DNA of 64,000 bases from Bacillus multifaciens (GTDB taxonomy: Bacteria > Bacillota > Bacilli > Bacillales > Bacillaceae_G). The position numbers and the translations under genes were made by a program. The notes under the pieces are model-generated. The model was not told the DNA's origin. It ran no database searches and saw only the letters and a program-made list of their open reading frames with translations. Numbering within the stretch: position 1 is the first letter of the stretch; each line of letters begins with the position of its first letter. Positions 1-7,620 of this stretch are shown piece after piece. The DNA is taken from positions 1 to 64,000 of the forward strand of contig NZ_JAVBXD010000020.1 in the NCBI RefSeq assembly GCF_030756675.1. The letters run 5' to 3'.

Positions 1-90
1 ATGAAATATTACAATCACGACAGATGCCAATGGAATTTAAAAAAGATGAGCCCTATTCAATTCAGGAATCATCTTCTTAAAACTGCCTAG
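1..90 (+). CDS. IS3-family transposase, C-terminal end (cut by window edge)
   Basis: The first 29 codons, open from base 1, read as the extreme C-terminus of an IS3/IS150-group transposase (OrfB). The stretch YYNHDRCQWNLKKMSPIQF is the typical ending of these DDE integrases, and a TAG stop lies at 88-90. The ATG at base 1 is only a chance codon; the gene starts left of the window. An IS-end-like sequence follows directly, so this is the right end of an insertion sequence abutting the polysaccharide locus. Whether the element is intact cannot be seen. Confidence 0.8.
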   Translation: MKYYNHDRCQWNLKKMSPIQFRNHLLKTA

Positions 91-123
91 GCTTTTTTTT
101 AAATGTCCTTTACAAAGGGTACA
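1..123 (+). mobile_element. right end of an IS3-family insertion sequence
   Basis: The transposase stop at 88-90 is followed by a T-rich run and then TGTCCTTTACAAAGGGTACA at 104-123. It ends in CA, as the right inverted repeats of IS3-family elements do (the left end would begin TGTACCC). The boundary at 123 is inferred; the left end is outside the window, so the inverted repeat partner and target duplication cannot be checked. Confidence 0.6.
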
Positions 124-228
124 CTTTATACTGGTATCGGGGCTTTTTTTATGGATAAAATACTTTTTAAATGCAATGCCTTTTGAAGGGAATATAATGT
201 TTTGTAGATTAAGTTAGTAATACATAAA

Positions 229-262
229 AAAAGAAGCCCCGGGGTATACGGGACTTCTTAGG
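229..262 (-). terminator. terminator-like hairpin read on the minus strand
   Basis: A GC-rich stem (AGAAGCCCC against GGGACTTCT, one bulge) is preceded on the + strand by seven A residues, giving a T-run on the minus strand. No minus-strand gene ends here, so it may be a relic or part of the repeated leader element. Confidence 0.35.
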
Positions 263-362
263 GTACTTAGTCAAGTAATGGCACACTTGACTAAGTAAAT
301 TTAACATAAACTTTTGAAAAATAATATTGGTAAATGTGTCCAAATGTAAGTGGATAAAGGGG
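250..362. repeat. direct repeat copy 1 with a 12-bp hairpin
   Basis: About 113 bp here recur at 844-956 with roughly nine differences. Inside, ACTTAGTCAAGT (265-276) and ACTTGACTAAGT (285-296) form a perfect 12-bp inverted repeat around the loop AATGGCAC. No coding sequence is apparent. It sits in the long gene-free stretch before the polysaccharide operon. Confidence 0.85.
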
Positions 363-843
363 GCTTAAGTTTTGTACAATTTGAATGTTATTTAGGAAAG
401 TCAACTAGTGGTGTTATTATCAATATAATTACAAAACGTTCTACTTATGATGTTTTATTATTGTTATGGGAACTGAATTTATGTGACAGGTAAGTGTGTT
501 TTGATGAGGAATATGTAAGTTGGCTTAGATAACCAACAAAAAGCCCTGATGAAGTAGGGCATCAGGACTTTTTGTTGTTGTTTGACAAGATGACAGTTTC
601 TTAATCAAACATTTTAATTCTTTAGGTTATGACATTACAAATACAAAAGTAGATATATATTACGATATAAAGATAACATAATATTAAAGGTAGATAATAT
701 GCAATTTTGCATATTGATATTTTGATATTATTTTCCCAGTTTTACAGCATGGTGTGAGAGTGTCTAAAAGGTTAGGTTATATTCAGAATGCGATCAATAT
801 ATGACTCTTTATTAAGGGGGGAATCCTTGATACTACAGGTATC
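363..843. other. gene-free stretch between the two direct repeats
   Basis: No convincing coding frame. It holds a strong hairpin at 534-578. The rest is AT-rich, with stops in all frames, and includes a short GTGTGAGAGTG segment near 752 that faintly resembles part of the structured leader at 3300-3440. Confidence 0.5.
534..578. terminator. strong bidirectional hairpin
   Basis: CAACAAAAAG-c-CCTGATG pairs with CATCAGG-a-CTTTTTGTTG around a short loop. The A-run and T-run flanks make it a plausible intrinsic terminator in either direction. It would end transcription entering from the IS side before the polysaccharide promoter. Confidence 0.65.
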
Positions 844-956
844 GGGGCTTCTTAGGGTACTTAGTCAAGTAATGGCACACTTGACTAAGTAAAATTAACA
901 TAAATTTCCGAAAAATAATATTGGTAAATGTGTCTAAATATAGGTAAATAAAGGGG
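844..956. repeat. direct repeat copy 2 with a 12-bp hairpin
   Basis: Second copy of the 113-bp repeat at 250-362, with the same perfect 12-bp arms at 859-870 and 879-890 and the same loop. The sequence GGTATCGGGGCTT just before it also occurs near 138-150, so part of the flank is repeated as well. Confidence 0.85.
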
Positions 957-1150
957 TTTTATAAATAGTGACTTTTGGAATATATAAAATAATTTGTTTA
1001 GAGAAATTATGATTTAATAATGAGAAAGTTAACGAGATAAAGGAGCAGGACTTGAAAGAACGTTTCCTAATTTAATAGGAAGGGATCGTGTACCGCTATT
1101 TGGTGTGGTTGACGGCTATTCTAATGATGTAAAGAGAATTAGGTCTTGAA

Positions 1151-1236
1151 TGGGGGAAGGAAAAGGCAATGCAGATTCCTTTTTTCTGCATAGTAGTAAT
1201 CTATATGTCGAAAAATCAAAATGGATTTATATAGAT
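1151..1236 (+). repeat. partial bcr1-type repeat (3' half)
   Basis: The segment CTGCATAGTAGTAATCTATA, followed by TGTCGAAAAATCAAAATGG and TTTATATA, matches the 3' half of the other bcr1-type copies in this window (for example 29269-29460 and 61298-61502). The 5' half is missing or unrecognisable. Confidence 0.6.
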
Positions 1237-1371
1237 TGTTATTTGGAGCTTTCGTAGAAGAATTATTAGTATGAAAAGAGGTTTTATTAATTTCAGAACA
1301 ACAATATTGAATAGTAATGGAAAAGAATAAGAATCTGTATAAGAGGGAGAAGTCTATATAGAATATTTATG

Positions 1372-1400
1372 TTGACTTGTTCTGTATAAAGAACTAAAAT
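1372..1400 (+). promoter_or_regulatory. candidate sigma-A promoter of the eps operon with SinR-type operator in its spacer
   Basis: TTGACT (1372-1377) and TAAAAT (1395-1400) are separated by 17 bp. The spacer contains the 16-bp palindrome GTTCTGTATAAAGAAC (1379-1394), which resembles inverted SinR half-sites (known half-site GTTCTYT). A repressor bound there would block polymerase. A further half-site-like ATAGAAC lies at 1410-1416. The first gene starts 132 bp downstream. The promoter call is by inspection only. Confidence 0.55.
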
Positions 1401-1531
1401 TTATTTTAAATAGAACACTTGTGTTTTATTAAGCGATGGTTTTATGCATAATAAACTGTGCATAAAAATGATTTATGAGTGAATTTGGATTAAAAGGTCA
1501 AATTCATTTATAAAAAATGTAGGGGGAAACC

Positions 1532-2272
1532 ATGGAAAAGGAAATAAATCTTAAAAATTTATTTGCTGTGATAAGAAGACGAAAATGGGTAATTATTGTA
1601 GTTACACTAACGATTATGTTAGTGGGAGCGATTTATAGTATCTTCTTAAAAACTCCAGTATACACATCTTCGACTAGAATACTTATTCAAGCAAATAATG
1701 AATCTATGAATACACTAAAAGTATTAGTAAATGAACCTGTTGTGATGGAGAAAGTCGCTGCAGAATTAAATATTAATAGACCAGCAAGTGCGTTAAGTGG
1801 ACAAATAAGCACTGAAAATGTACAAGGTTCGCAAGTTGTGAAGATCAATGTGGTTGATAAGGATCCAGTAATGGCTGCTAAAATTGCAAATGTTACAGCG
1901 GCTGTTTATAAAAAAGAGGCTGCAAGTATATTAAATTTTAATAGTGTTAGCATTTTAACAGAAGCAACAGAACATAAATACTCTGTACCAATAAACATAA
2001 ATCATATTAAAACGATAATGACTGCCTTCATTGTTGGTTTGTTATTAAGTGTTGGTTTTGTTTTTTTACTAGATTCCTTGGATGATACGATTAAGTCAGA
2101 ACGAGCTATTGAAAAATTATTAGATATCCCTACTTTAGGAAGCATTTCTAAAATAAATGAGAGAAGTATGATAGATAAATACAGTGAAAAGAAATTTATA
2201 TCACTAGGGAGGTTAGGCAAATGGTTTTCAAATACAGAAGAAAAAGAGACGAAAGAAAGAAAGAAAGCCTAG
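1532..2272 (+). CDS. epsA: EpsA-like polysaccharide chain-length modulator (Wzz/YveK family)
   Basis: A membrane adaptor that pairs with the tyrosine kinase encoded next to control polymerisation and export of an exopolysaccharide. The 246-residue protein has the family layout: a short cytoplasmic N-terminus, TM1 at about 19-39, an extracytoplasmic domain, a proline before TM2 (SVPININ, 151-157), TM2 at about 161-181 and a cytoplasmic C-terminal tail. The tail in this family activates the partner kinase. The start ATG follows GTAGGGGGAAACC. The gene overlaps the kinase start by 52 bp in another frame, so the two are translationally coupled. It is the first gene of the eps operon. Confidence 0.88.
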   Translation: MEKEINLKNLFAVIRRRKWVIIVVTLTIMLVGAIYSIFLKTPVYTSSTRILIQANNESMNTLKVLVNEPVVMEKVAAELNINRPASALSGQISTENVQGSQVVKINVVDKDPVMAAKIANVTAAVYKKEAASILNFNSVSILTEATEHKYSVPININHIKTIMTAFIVGLLLSVGFVFLLDSLDDTIKSERAIEKLLDIPTLGSISKINERSMIDKYSEKKFISLGRLGKWFSNTEEKETKERKKA

Positions 2273-2883
2273 TTACTAATACTGTGCCAAATTCCAAAAT
2301 TGCTGAAGAATATCGTACAATTCGTACCAATCTTCAGTTTTCATCTATCAATGGTAAAGATAAAACCATAGTTATTACCTCTCCAAGATTTGGGGAAGGA
2401 AAATCAACTATTGCAGCGAATTTGGCTGTTTCCATAGCTCAACAAGGTGAAAAGGTATTAGTAATTGATGCTGATTTACGAAAGCCAACAATTCATGAAA
2501 TATTCCAGCTTGAAAATACAATTGGGTTAACAAGTGTTTTGGGTGGAAAAAAAGTAATGGAGGGGGCTGTAAAGAAAACGGGAATTGGAAGACTACATGT
2601 ATTAACAAGTGGTCCAGTTCCACTTAATCCCGCTGAGTTGCTTGGTTCGGTGGTAATGGAGAATTTAATTCAAAAAGTAATGGATCAGTATGACATCATA
2701 TTAATTGACTCTCCTCCGATTTTAGAGGTAGCAGATACAAGTATTTTAGCTGATCGATGTGACGGGGCACTATTAGTAGTAAACTATAACCGTACTATGA
2801 ATGAGGATGCGATTGAAGCTAAAAGATTACTAAGTTTTACAAAAGGAAAATTAGTAGGAGCTATATTAAACAATAAGAGATAA
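2221..2883 (+). CDS. epsB: EpsB-like capsular tyrosine kinase (BY-kinase, CpsD/CapB family)
   Basis: A cytoplasmic P-loop tyrosine kinase that works with the preceding modulator. The 220 residues show the family order: EYRTIRTNL (30-38), Walker A FGEGKST (57-63, K61), Walker A' VLVIDADLRKP (79-89) and Walker B IILIDSPP (159-166). The ATG at 2221 is preceded by GGGAGG at suitable spacing. The C-terminus stops at GAILNNKR with no tyrosine-rich cluster. Many BY-kinases autophosphorylate on such a cluster, though Bacillus versions often have few tyrosines there. Its end precedes a 645-bp gap with a probable antitermination RNA. Confidence 0.9.
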   Translation: MVFKYRRKRDERKKESLVTNTVPNSKIAEEYRTIRTNLQFSSINGKDKTIVITSPRFGEGKSTIAANLAVSIAQQGEKVLVIDADLRKPTIHEIFQLENTIGLTSVLGGKKVMEGAVKKTGIGRLHVLTSGPVPLNPAELLGSVVMENLIQKVMDQYDIILIDSPPILEVADTSILADRCDGALLVVNYNRTMNEDAIEAKRLLSFTKGKLVGAILNNKR

Positions 2884-2892
2884 ATTTTTTTG

Positions 2893-3084
2893 TATATAGA
2901 TATATGAATTAAAAAGACAAAAAACCATTCTTTTTTAGGCAGGGGAGAGCACTGGCTATGCATCGTAGCAGTTGGAGCTTTTTTCTACTACAACATAGTG
3001 GAAATTAGAGAGAAAAGCAAGTGCAGGTCACTTTTTCTGCATAGTAGAGACTTGTATATTGAAAAATCAAAATGAGATTATATA
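2893..3084 (+). repeat. bcr1-type repeat within the eps operon
   Basis: Near full-length copy with the recurrent blocks: AAACCATTCTTTTTTAGG, GGCTATGCAT, AAGTGCAGGTC, TTTTTCTGCATAG and GAAAAATCAAAATGAG. It is degenerate in the middle. It lies between epsB and the leader RNA, so it is probably transcribed with the operon. Confidence 0.75.
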
Positions 3085-3275
3085 AGTTGAATGAAATGTC
3101 TTTTACAAGTCACTCATCGGCAAATTCTATAAAATACAGTATCTTATAAAGGAAATTCGAATGATAATTAGTTGCTCAATTGAGAAGTGTAAAAATGAAT
3201 GTTAACTAATATATAAGAGTATCCTGTAAATATAAAGATTATTTGTTTAACGAGATAAAAAGATTTCACATCATC

Positions 3276-3440
3276 TTGTTCTTTATAAAGTACAAGATGG
3301 TTCTTTTGAAAGGTTAAATATGGTGATGTCTCCTTACCAATATCAATGGAGGTACTCGGCTATACTGTGGGTTGAAATAAACCTTAGATGCTAGTCGTCA
3401 AGAGTGTGGTGTGAGGGTGGGTTAAATGCCCAAATTTTAT
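3276..3440 (+). ncRNA. probable EAR (eps-associated, epsC-type) antitermination RNA
   Basis: The sequence between the epsB- and epsC-like genes is dense in short complementary blocks. These include CATCTTGT/ACAAGATG (3273-3300), TGTCTCC/GGAGG with ACTCGGCTATACTGTGGG, a GGGTT/AAACC hairpin, and GTGTGGTGTGAGGGTGGG. In B. subtilis the EAR element sits at exactly this place, between the second and third eps genes, and lets RNA polymerase read through terminators. A terminator follows immediately here (3447-3500). Identification rests on position and remembered sequence character; no covariance search was run, and the ends are approximate. Confidence 0.65.
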
Positions 3441-3446
3441 TAAAGG

Positions 3447-3500
3447 TTTTAACTATGGGGTTTTTGAAAAGATCTCATAGTTAAAAGTTTTAATTTTTTT
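3447..3500 (+). terminator. intrinsic terminator between the leader RNA and epsC
   Basis: TTTTAACTATG (3447-3457) pairs perfectly with CATAGTTAAAA (3476-3486) and is followed by a T-rich run to 3500. It lies 28 bp before the epsC start, so full expression of all downstream eps genes would require read-through. Confidence 0.8.
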
Positions 3501-3528
3501 AAGTAATGATTAAAAAGGTGGGAATTAT

Positions 3529-5355
3529 ATGACGTACCGGCAAAGGCTGCCGTTATTGCTTTTGATGGATTCACTTATAGTGTTGAGTGCGATATTTTTT
3601 AGTTATTTTTTTGTAAATGGTAGTTTTCGAGTTATTACATTAACATCTGTAATTAGTTCAATAACTTTACTCTTTAGCCATCATTTTTTTGCTTTTATTT
3701 ATAAGTTGTATAAAAAGGCATGGGAATATGCAAGTATAGGGGAATTATTAATTATTTTTAAAGCTATTACATTTTCTGTAGTTACTACAGCTTTGGTACA
3801 AAAAGTAGTGATACACGAAGTCTATTTTCGATTACTTGCTATAACTTGGATGATACATATTTTGTTAATTGGCGGGTCCCGTTTTATTTGGCGGATGTTT
3901 CGGGATGCGTATTTTAAAAATGGTGATATGAAAAAGAGAACCTTAATTATTGGAGCTGGTTCTGCTGGGACAATGGTTGTAAGACAATTGCTACAGAACA
4001 ATGATACAGAATTATTACCTGTTGCATTTATTGATGATAATGTGAAGAAGCATAACCTTGATATTCTAGGAATTCCAGTCGTTGGGGGAGTAAATCAAAT
4101 TGAGCGCGTTGTTCAAGAACTTAATATTGAGAGTATTATAATTGCGATCCCTTCGCTTAGAAAAAAAGGATTGAACGCCATTTTTAAAGAGTGCTCAAAA
4201 ACAAAAGCAAAGACGCAAATCCTTCCTATGCTAGAAGATTTAGTAACAGGGAAAGTTTCAGTTAATGAATTCCGAGATGTTCAAGTGGAAGACTTGTTAG
4301 GACGTAGTCTGGTTGAACTGGATATGAATAGCATTTCTGAATACATTACTGACAAAGTGATTTTAGTGACTGGTGCTGGTGGTTCAATTGGTTCAGAGAT
4401 TTGTAGACAAGTGGCGAAATTTAATCCAAAGCAGTTGATTTTATTAGGCCATGGTGAAAATAGCATTTACTCCATTGAAATGGAGCTGAGAGAGCTATAT
4501 GGCAATACGGAGATTACATTTATTCCGGAAATTGCGGATATACAAGATAGTAAGAAAATGATGTCAGTGATGAATAAATATCGTCCACATGTTGTCTATC
4601 ACGCTGCTGCACATAAACATGTCCCATTAATGGAATATAATCCAGAAGAAGCTGTAAAAAATAACTTGATGGGAACGATGAATGTTGCAAAAGCAGCAAG
4701 TTGGCACGATATTGAGACGTTTGTTATGATTTCTTCTGATAAAGCAGTAAATCCAACAAATGTCATGGGAGCAACGAAAAGATTGGCTGAAATGATTGTT
4801 CAATATACAAATAAAATAAGTCAAACAAAGTTTGTTGCCGTTCGCTTTGGAAATGTATTAGGAAGTAGAGGTAGTGTAATCCCATTATTCAAGAAGCAAA
4901 TTCAAAATGGCGGACCAGTTACAGTTACGCATCCTGATATGGTTCGTTACTTTATGACCATTCCAGAAGCATCAAGACTAGTTATGCAGGCGGGAGCATT
5001 AGCTAAGGGCGGAGAAATTTTCGTATTAGATATGGGAGAACCAGTAAAAATTGTCGATTTGGCAAAAAATTTAATTAAGTTATCAGGAAATTCTGTTGAA
5101 GAAGTTGGAATAGAATTTACCGGAATGAGACCGGGAGAAAAGCTTTTTGAAGAGCTATTAAAAGATGATGAAATGATTGAACAACAAATTTATCCGAGAA
5201 TTTATGTAGGAAAAGAAACTAATATTTATATAGAAGAAATCGAAAAGATTATCTCTACACACTCTAATTTGGATAAAGAAGAATTACGAAACATATTATT
5301 AGATCTGGCTAATAGACATAACGCTTCGAAAGTATTAGTGCCAACATTGAATTAA
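3529..5355 (+). CDS. epsC: EpsC-like membrane UDP-GlcNAc 4,6-dehydratase (WbpM/PglF/CapD family)
   Basis: It converts UDP-GlcNAc to the 4-keto-6-deoxy sugar, the first step toward UDP-bacillosamine-type residues made with the EpsN and EpsM homologues downstream. The 608 residues comprise about four N-terminal membrane helices (first ~115), a first nucleotide-binding fold (LIIGAGSAGTMVVRQ), and a catalytic SDR domain with VTGAGGSIGSEI near 276-290. SDKAVNPTNVMGATKR lies near 403-418 and carries the family's catalytic lysine. The ATG follows AAGGTGGGAATTAT. Full length for the family. It lies directly downstream of the terminator at 3447-3500. Confidence 0.92.
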   Translation: MTYRQRLPLLLLMDSLIVLSAIFFSYFFVNGSFRVITLTSVISSITLLFSHHFFAFIYKLYKKAWEYASIGELLIIFKAITFSVVTTALVQKVVIHEVYFRLLAITWMIHILLIGGSRFIWRMFRDAYFKNGDMKKRTLIIGAGSAGTMVVRQLLQNNDTELLPVAFIDDNVKKHNLDILGIPVVGGVNQIERVVQELNIESIIIAIPSLRKKGLNAIFKECSKTKAKTQILPMLEDLVTGKVSVNEFRDVQVEDLLGRSLVELDMNSISEYITDKVILVTGAGGSIGSEICRQVAKFNPKQLILLGHGENSIYSIEMELRELYGNTEITFIPEIADIQDSKKMMSVMNKYRPHVVYHAAAHKHVPLMEYNPEEAVKNNLMGTMNVAKAASWHDIETFVMISSDKAVNPTNVMGATKRLAEMIVQYTNKISQTKFVAVRFGNVLGSRGSVIPLFKKQIQNGGPVTVTHPDMVRYFMTIPEASRLVMQAGALAKGGEIFVLDMGEPVKIVDLAKNLIKLSGNSVEEVGIEFTGMRPGEKLFEELLKDDEMIEQQIYPRIYVGKETNIYIEEIEKIISTHSNLDKEELRNILLDLANRHNASKVLVPTLN

Positions 5356-5403
5356 CGATTTGAAGAAGCTGTACTTGAATCAAAAATATAGTTAAATGGG
5401 TGT

Positions 5404-6579
5404 GTGATTGAATTGCCTAAGAAAGTGTTGTTTTGTGCAACAGTAGATTACCATTTTAAAGCATTTCATTTACCATATATGAAATGGTTTGCAGAGCAGG
5501 GATGGGAGGTACATGTTGCTGCAAGTGGTAACATGCACCTTCCATACGTACATAAAAAATATGATATTCCTATTCAGAGATCACCTTTTAAACTGCAAAA
5601 TTTCGAGGCATATAAGAAGCTTTCATCAATTATCAATAAAAATAAGTACAGCATTATTCATTGTCATACACCTATGGGAGGAGTTCTTGCCCGCTTAGCT
5701 GCAAGAAAAGCAAGAAGACAAGGAACAAAGGTGATTTACACAGCTCATGGATTTCATTTTTGTAAGGGCGCTCCCCTTATAAATTGGCTTGCATATTATC
5801 CAATTGAAAGAGGATTAGCTTCTTATACAGATTGTCTCATAACAATCAATACGGAAGATTACAATCTTGCAGTGAAACATCGATTTAAAGCAAATTGCAT
5901 TGAACATGTTCATGGAATAGGTGTAGATACAAAACAATTTAAATTGGTACAAGAAGAATATAAACAAGATTTAAAGATGAAATTTGGTTACAAACCAAAT
6001 GATTTCCTAATGTTTTATGCTGCTGAATTTAACACAAATAAAAATCAGCAATTTTTACTTCATTCGTTAGCCCTACTAAAGGATGAGGCACCTAATGCAA
6101 AGCTCTTACTTGCGGGAAATGGTCCATTAATGGAAGATTGTAAGAACTTGGCTATTGAGCTTGGAATTGCTGAGATGGTTCATTTTCTTGGATATCGAAC
6201 AGATATTGCTAAATTATTACCAATATGTGATGTTGCTGTTGCATCTAGTCTTCGAGAAGGTTTGCCTGTTAACATTATGGAAGCTATGGCTTGCGGTCTT
6301 CCAGTTATAGCTACTTATAATAGAGGGCATAGGGAGCTTATAATGGATACAATAAATGGTTATCTTGTATCACCTACAGAGGTAGAGCTTTTTGCCTCAC
6401 GAATACTAGAGTGTATTCATTCAAGGGCACTGCGTGAAAAGATTGGGATTGAAAATGTAAATGGAGTAAAAAAATACTCGATCGACCAAGTAAGTAATGA
6501 ATTGAATAATATTTATACACAATATATGTTGAGGGATGTAGATGAAACCAAAAATAAGTGTGATAGTTCCTATATATAA
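5404..6579 (+). CDS. GT4-family glycosyltransferase (EpsD-like)
   Basis: A cytoplasmic retaining glycosyltransferase of the GT-B fold that probably adds one sugar to the lipid-linked repeat unit. The 391 residues open with a strand KVLFCATVDYHFKAFH, typical of EpsD-type enzymes. The C-terminal donor-binding motif SLREGLPVNIMEAMACGLPV carries the conserved E-x7-E. The GTG at 5404 is used here; an in-frame TTG at 5413 lies at good spacing from GGGTGTG and could be the real start. The 3' end overlaps the next start by 38 bp, indicating coupling. Sugar specificity cannot be read. Confidence 0.85.
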   Translation: MIELPKKVLFCATVDYHFKAFHLPYMKWFAEQGWEVHVAASGNMHLPYVHKKYDIPIQRSPFKLQNFEAYKKLSSIINKNKYSIIHCHTPMGGVLARLAARKARRQGTKVIYTAHGFHFCKGAPLINWLAYYPIERGLASYTDCLITINTEDYNLAVKHRFKANCIEHVHGIGVDTKQFKLVQEEYKQDLKMKFGYKPNDFLMFYAAEFNTNKNQQFLLHSLALLKDEAPNAKLLLAGNGPLMEDCKNLAIELGIAEMVHFLGYRTDIAKLLPICDVAVASSLREGLPVNIMEAMACGLPVIATYNRGHRELIMDTINGYLVSPTEVELFASRILECIHSRALREKIGIENVNGVKKYSIDQVSNELNNIYTQYMLRDVDETKNKCDSSYI

Positions 6580-7609
6580 TGTTGAACAATACTTAAGTAG
6601 ATGTTTGGATAGTTTATTATCACAAAATTTTAATGATATAGAAATTATAGCTGTAAATGATGGTTCAACAGACGGAAGTGCAAAAATACTTTATGATTAT
6701 GCAAAAAAAGATAGTCGTATTGTGACGATAGACAAGAAAAATGGAGGAGTTTCTTCAGCTAGGAATGAGGGGATACGCGCGGCAAACGGGGAATATATTG
6801 GTTTTGTTGATCCAGATGATTGGGTAGATAAAGATATGTATGAGTCAATGTATAAAAGCGCTGTTGATGAAAAAGCTGATATTGTTATGTGTACATATGT
6901 TCGAGAGTTTGGTAGTCATTCAAAGATAAAAGAGTTCAACCTTCCTGAAAAGGTGTGTTATCACAATAAAGAAGTTCAATTAAAAGTTATGAGACGTTTG
7001 ATTGGTCCTTTAAATGAAGAAATAGCAAATCCAGAACTTCTCGATGCATGGGGAACAGTGTGGTCAAAGCTATATCGCTTAGATATTCTTAAAGAAAATA
7101 ATCTTGAATTTGTAGATCTTAGCAAAATAGGGACTAATGAGGATTCTCTCTTTAATATATACGCTTTTTATTATGCAAACACTTTTGTTTTTATAAATAA
7201 ACCTTATTATCATTATTGGAGGGTAAACACTACATCAGTTACATCGTCTTATAAGCCTAATTTAATGAATCAGTGGTTTAATCTTTACGGTATAATTGAA
7301 AGCTTCTTAGATAATAAAGAAATGGAAAAAGATTTTTATATAGCCTTAAATAATCGCATATGTCTTAGTACATTAGGGCTTGGCTTAAACACAATAAGCA
7401 AAGAAAATAAGGGATCTACTTTGATGAAAATCAGTAGGTTACATTCAATATTAAAGGATAAACGCATCAAACAATCCTTTAGGCAATTTGAAATTAAATA
7501 TTTTTCAATTGCTTGGAGGGTATTTTATTTTTGTGCAAAATTCCGATTCACGCTAGGATTTTATTTTATTTTAGTAGTAATTGATAAACTTAGAAAAATA
7601 GTTAGATAA
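6542..7609 (+). CDS. GT2-family glycosyltransferase
   Basis: An inverting GT-A glycosyltransferase using a UDP-sugar. It shows the N-terminal GT2 signature ISVIVPIYNVEQYLSRCLDS, the NDGSTDGS loop, NGGVSSARNEG and the metal-binding region GFVDPDDW near residue 95. Usual length for the family (355 residues), with a C-terminal hydrophobic stretch near 335-350 that may contact the membrane. ATG follows GAGGGATGTAG and overlaps the preceding gene. Likely one step in repeat-unit assembly; substrate unknown. Confidence 0.87.
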   Translation: MKPKISVIVPIYNVEQYLSRCLDSLLSQNFNDIEIIAVNDGSTDGSAKILYDYAKKDSRIVTIDKKNGGVSSARNEGIRAANGEYIGFVDPDDWVDKDMYESMYKSAVDEKADIVMCTYVREFGSHSKIKEFNLPEKVCYHNKEVQLKVMRRLIGPLNEEIANPELLDAWGTVWSKLYRLDILKENNLEFVDLSKIGTNEDSLFNIYAFYYANTFVFINKPYYHYWRVNTTSVTSSYKPNLMNQWFNLYGIIESFLDNKEMEKDFYIALNNRICLSTLGLGLNTISKENKGSTLMKISRLHSILKDKRIKQSFRQFEIKYFSIAWRVFYFCAKFRFTLGFYFILVVIDKLRKIVR

Positions 7610-7620
7610 GGGGGAGAATA

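Noticed and set aside
250-956. CRISPR array
   Set aside because: There are only two long repeats 594 bp apart, no regular spacers and no cas genes.
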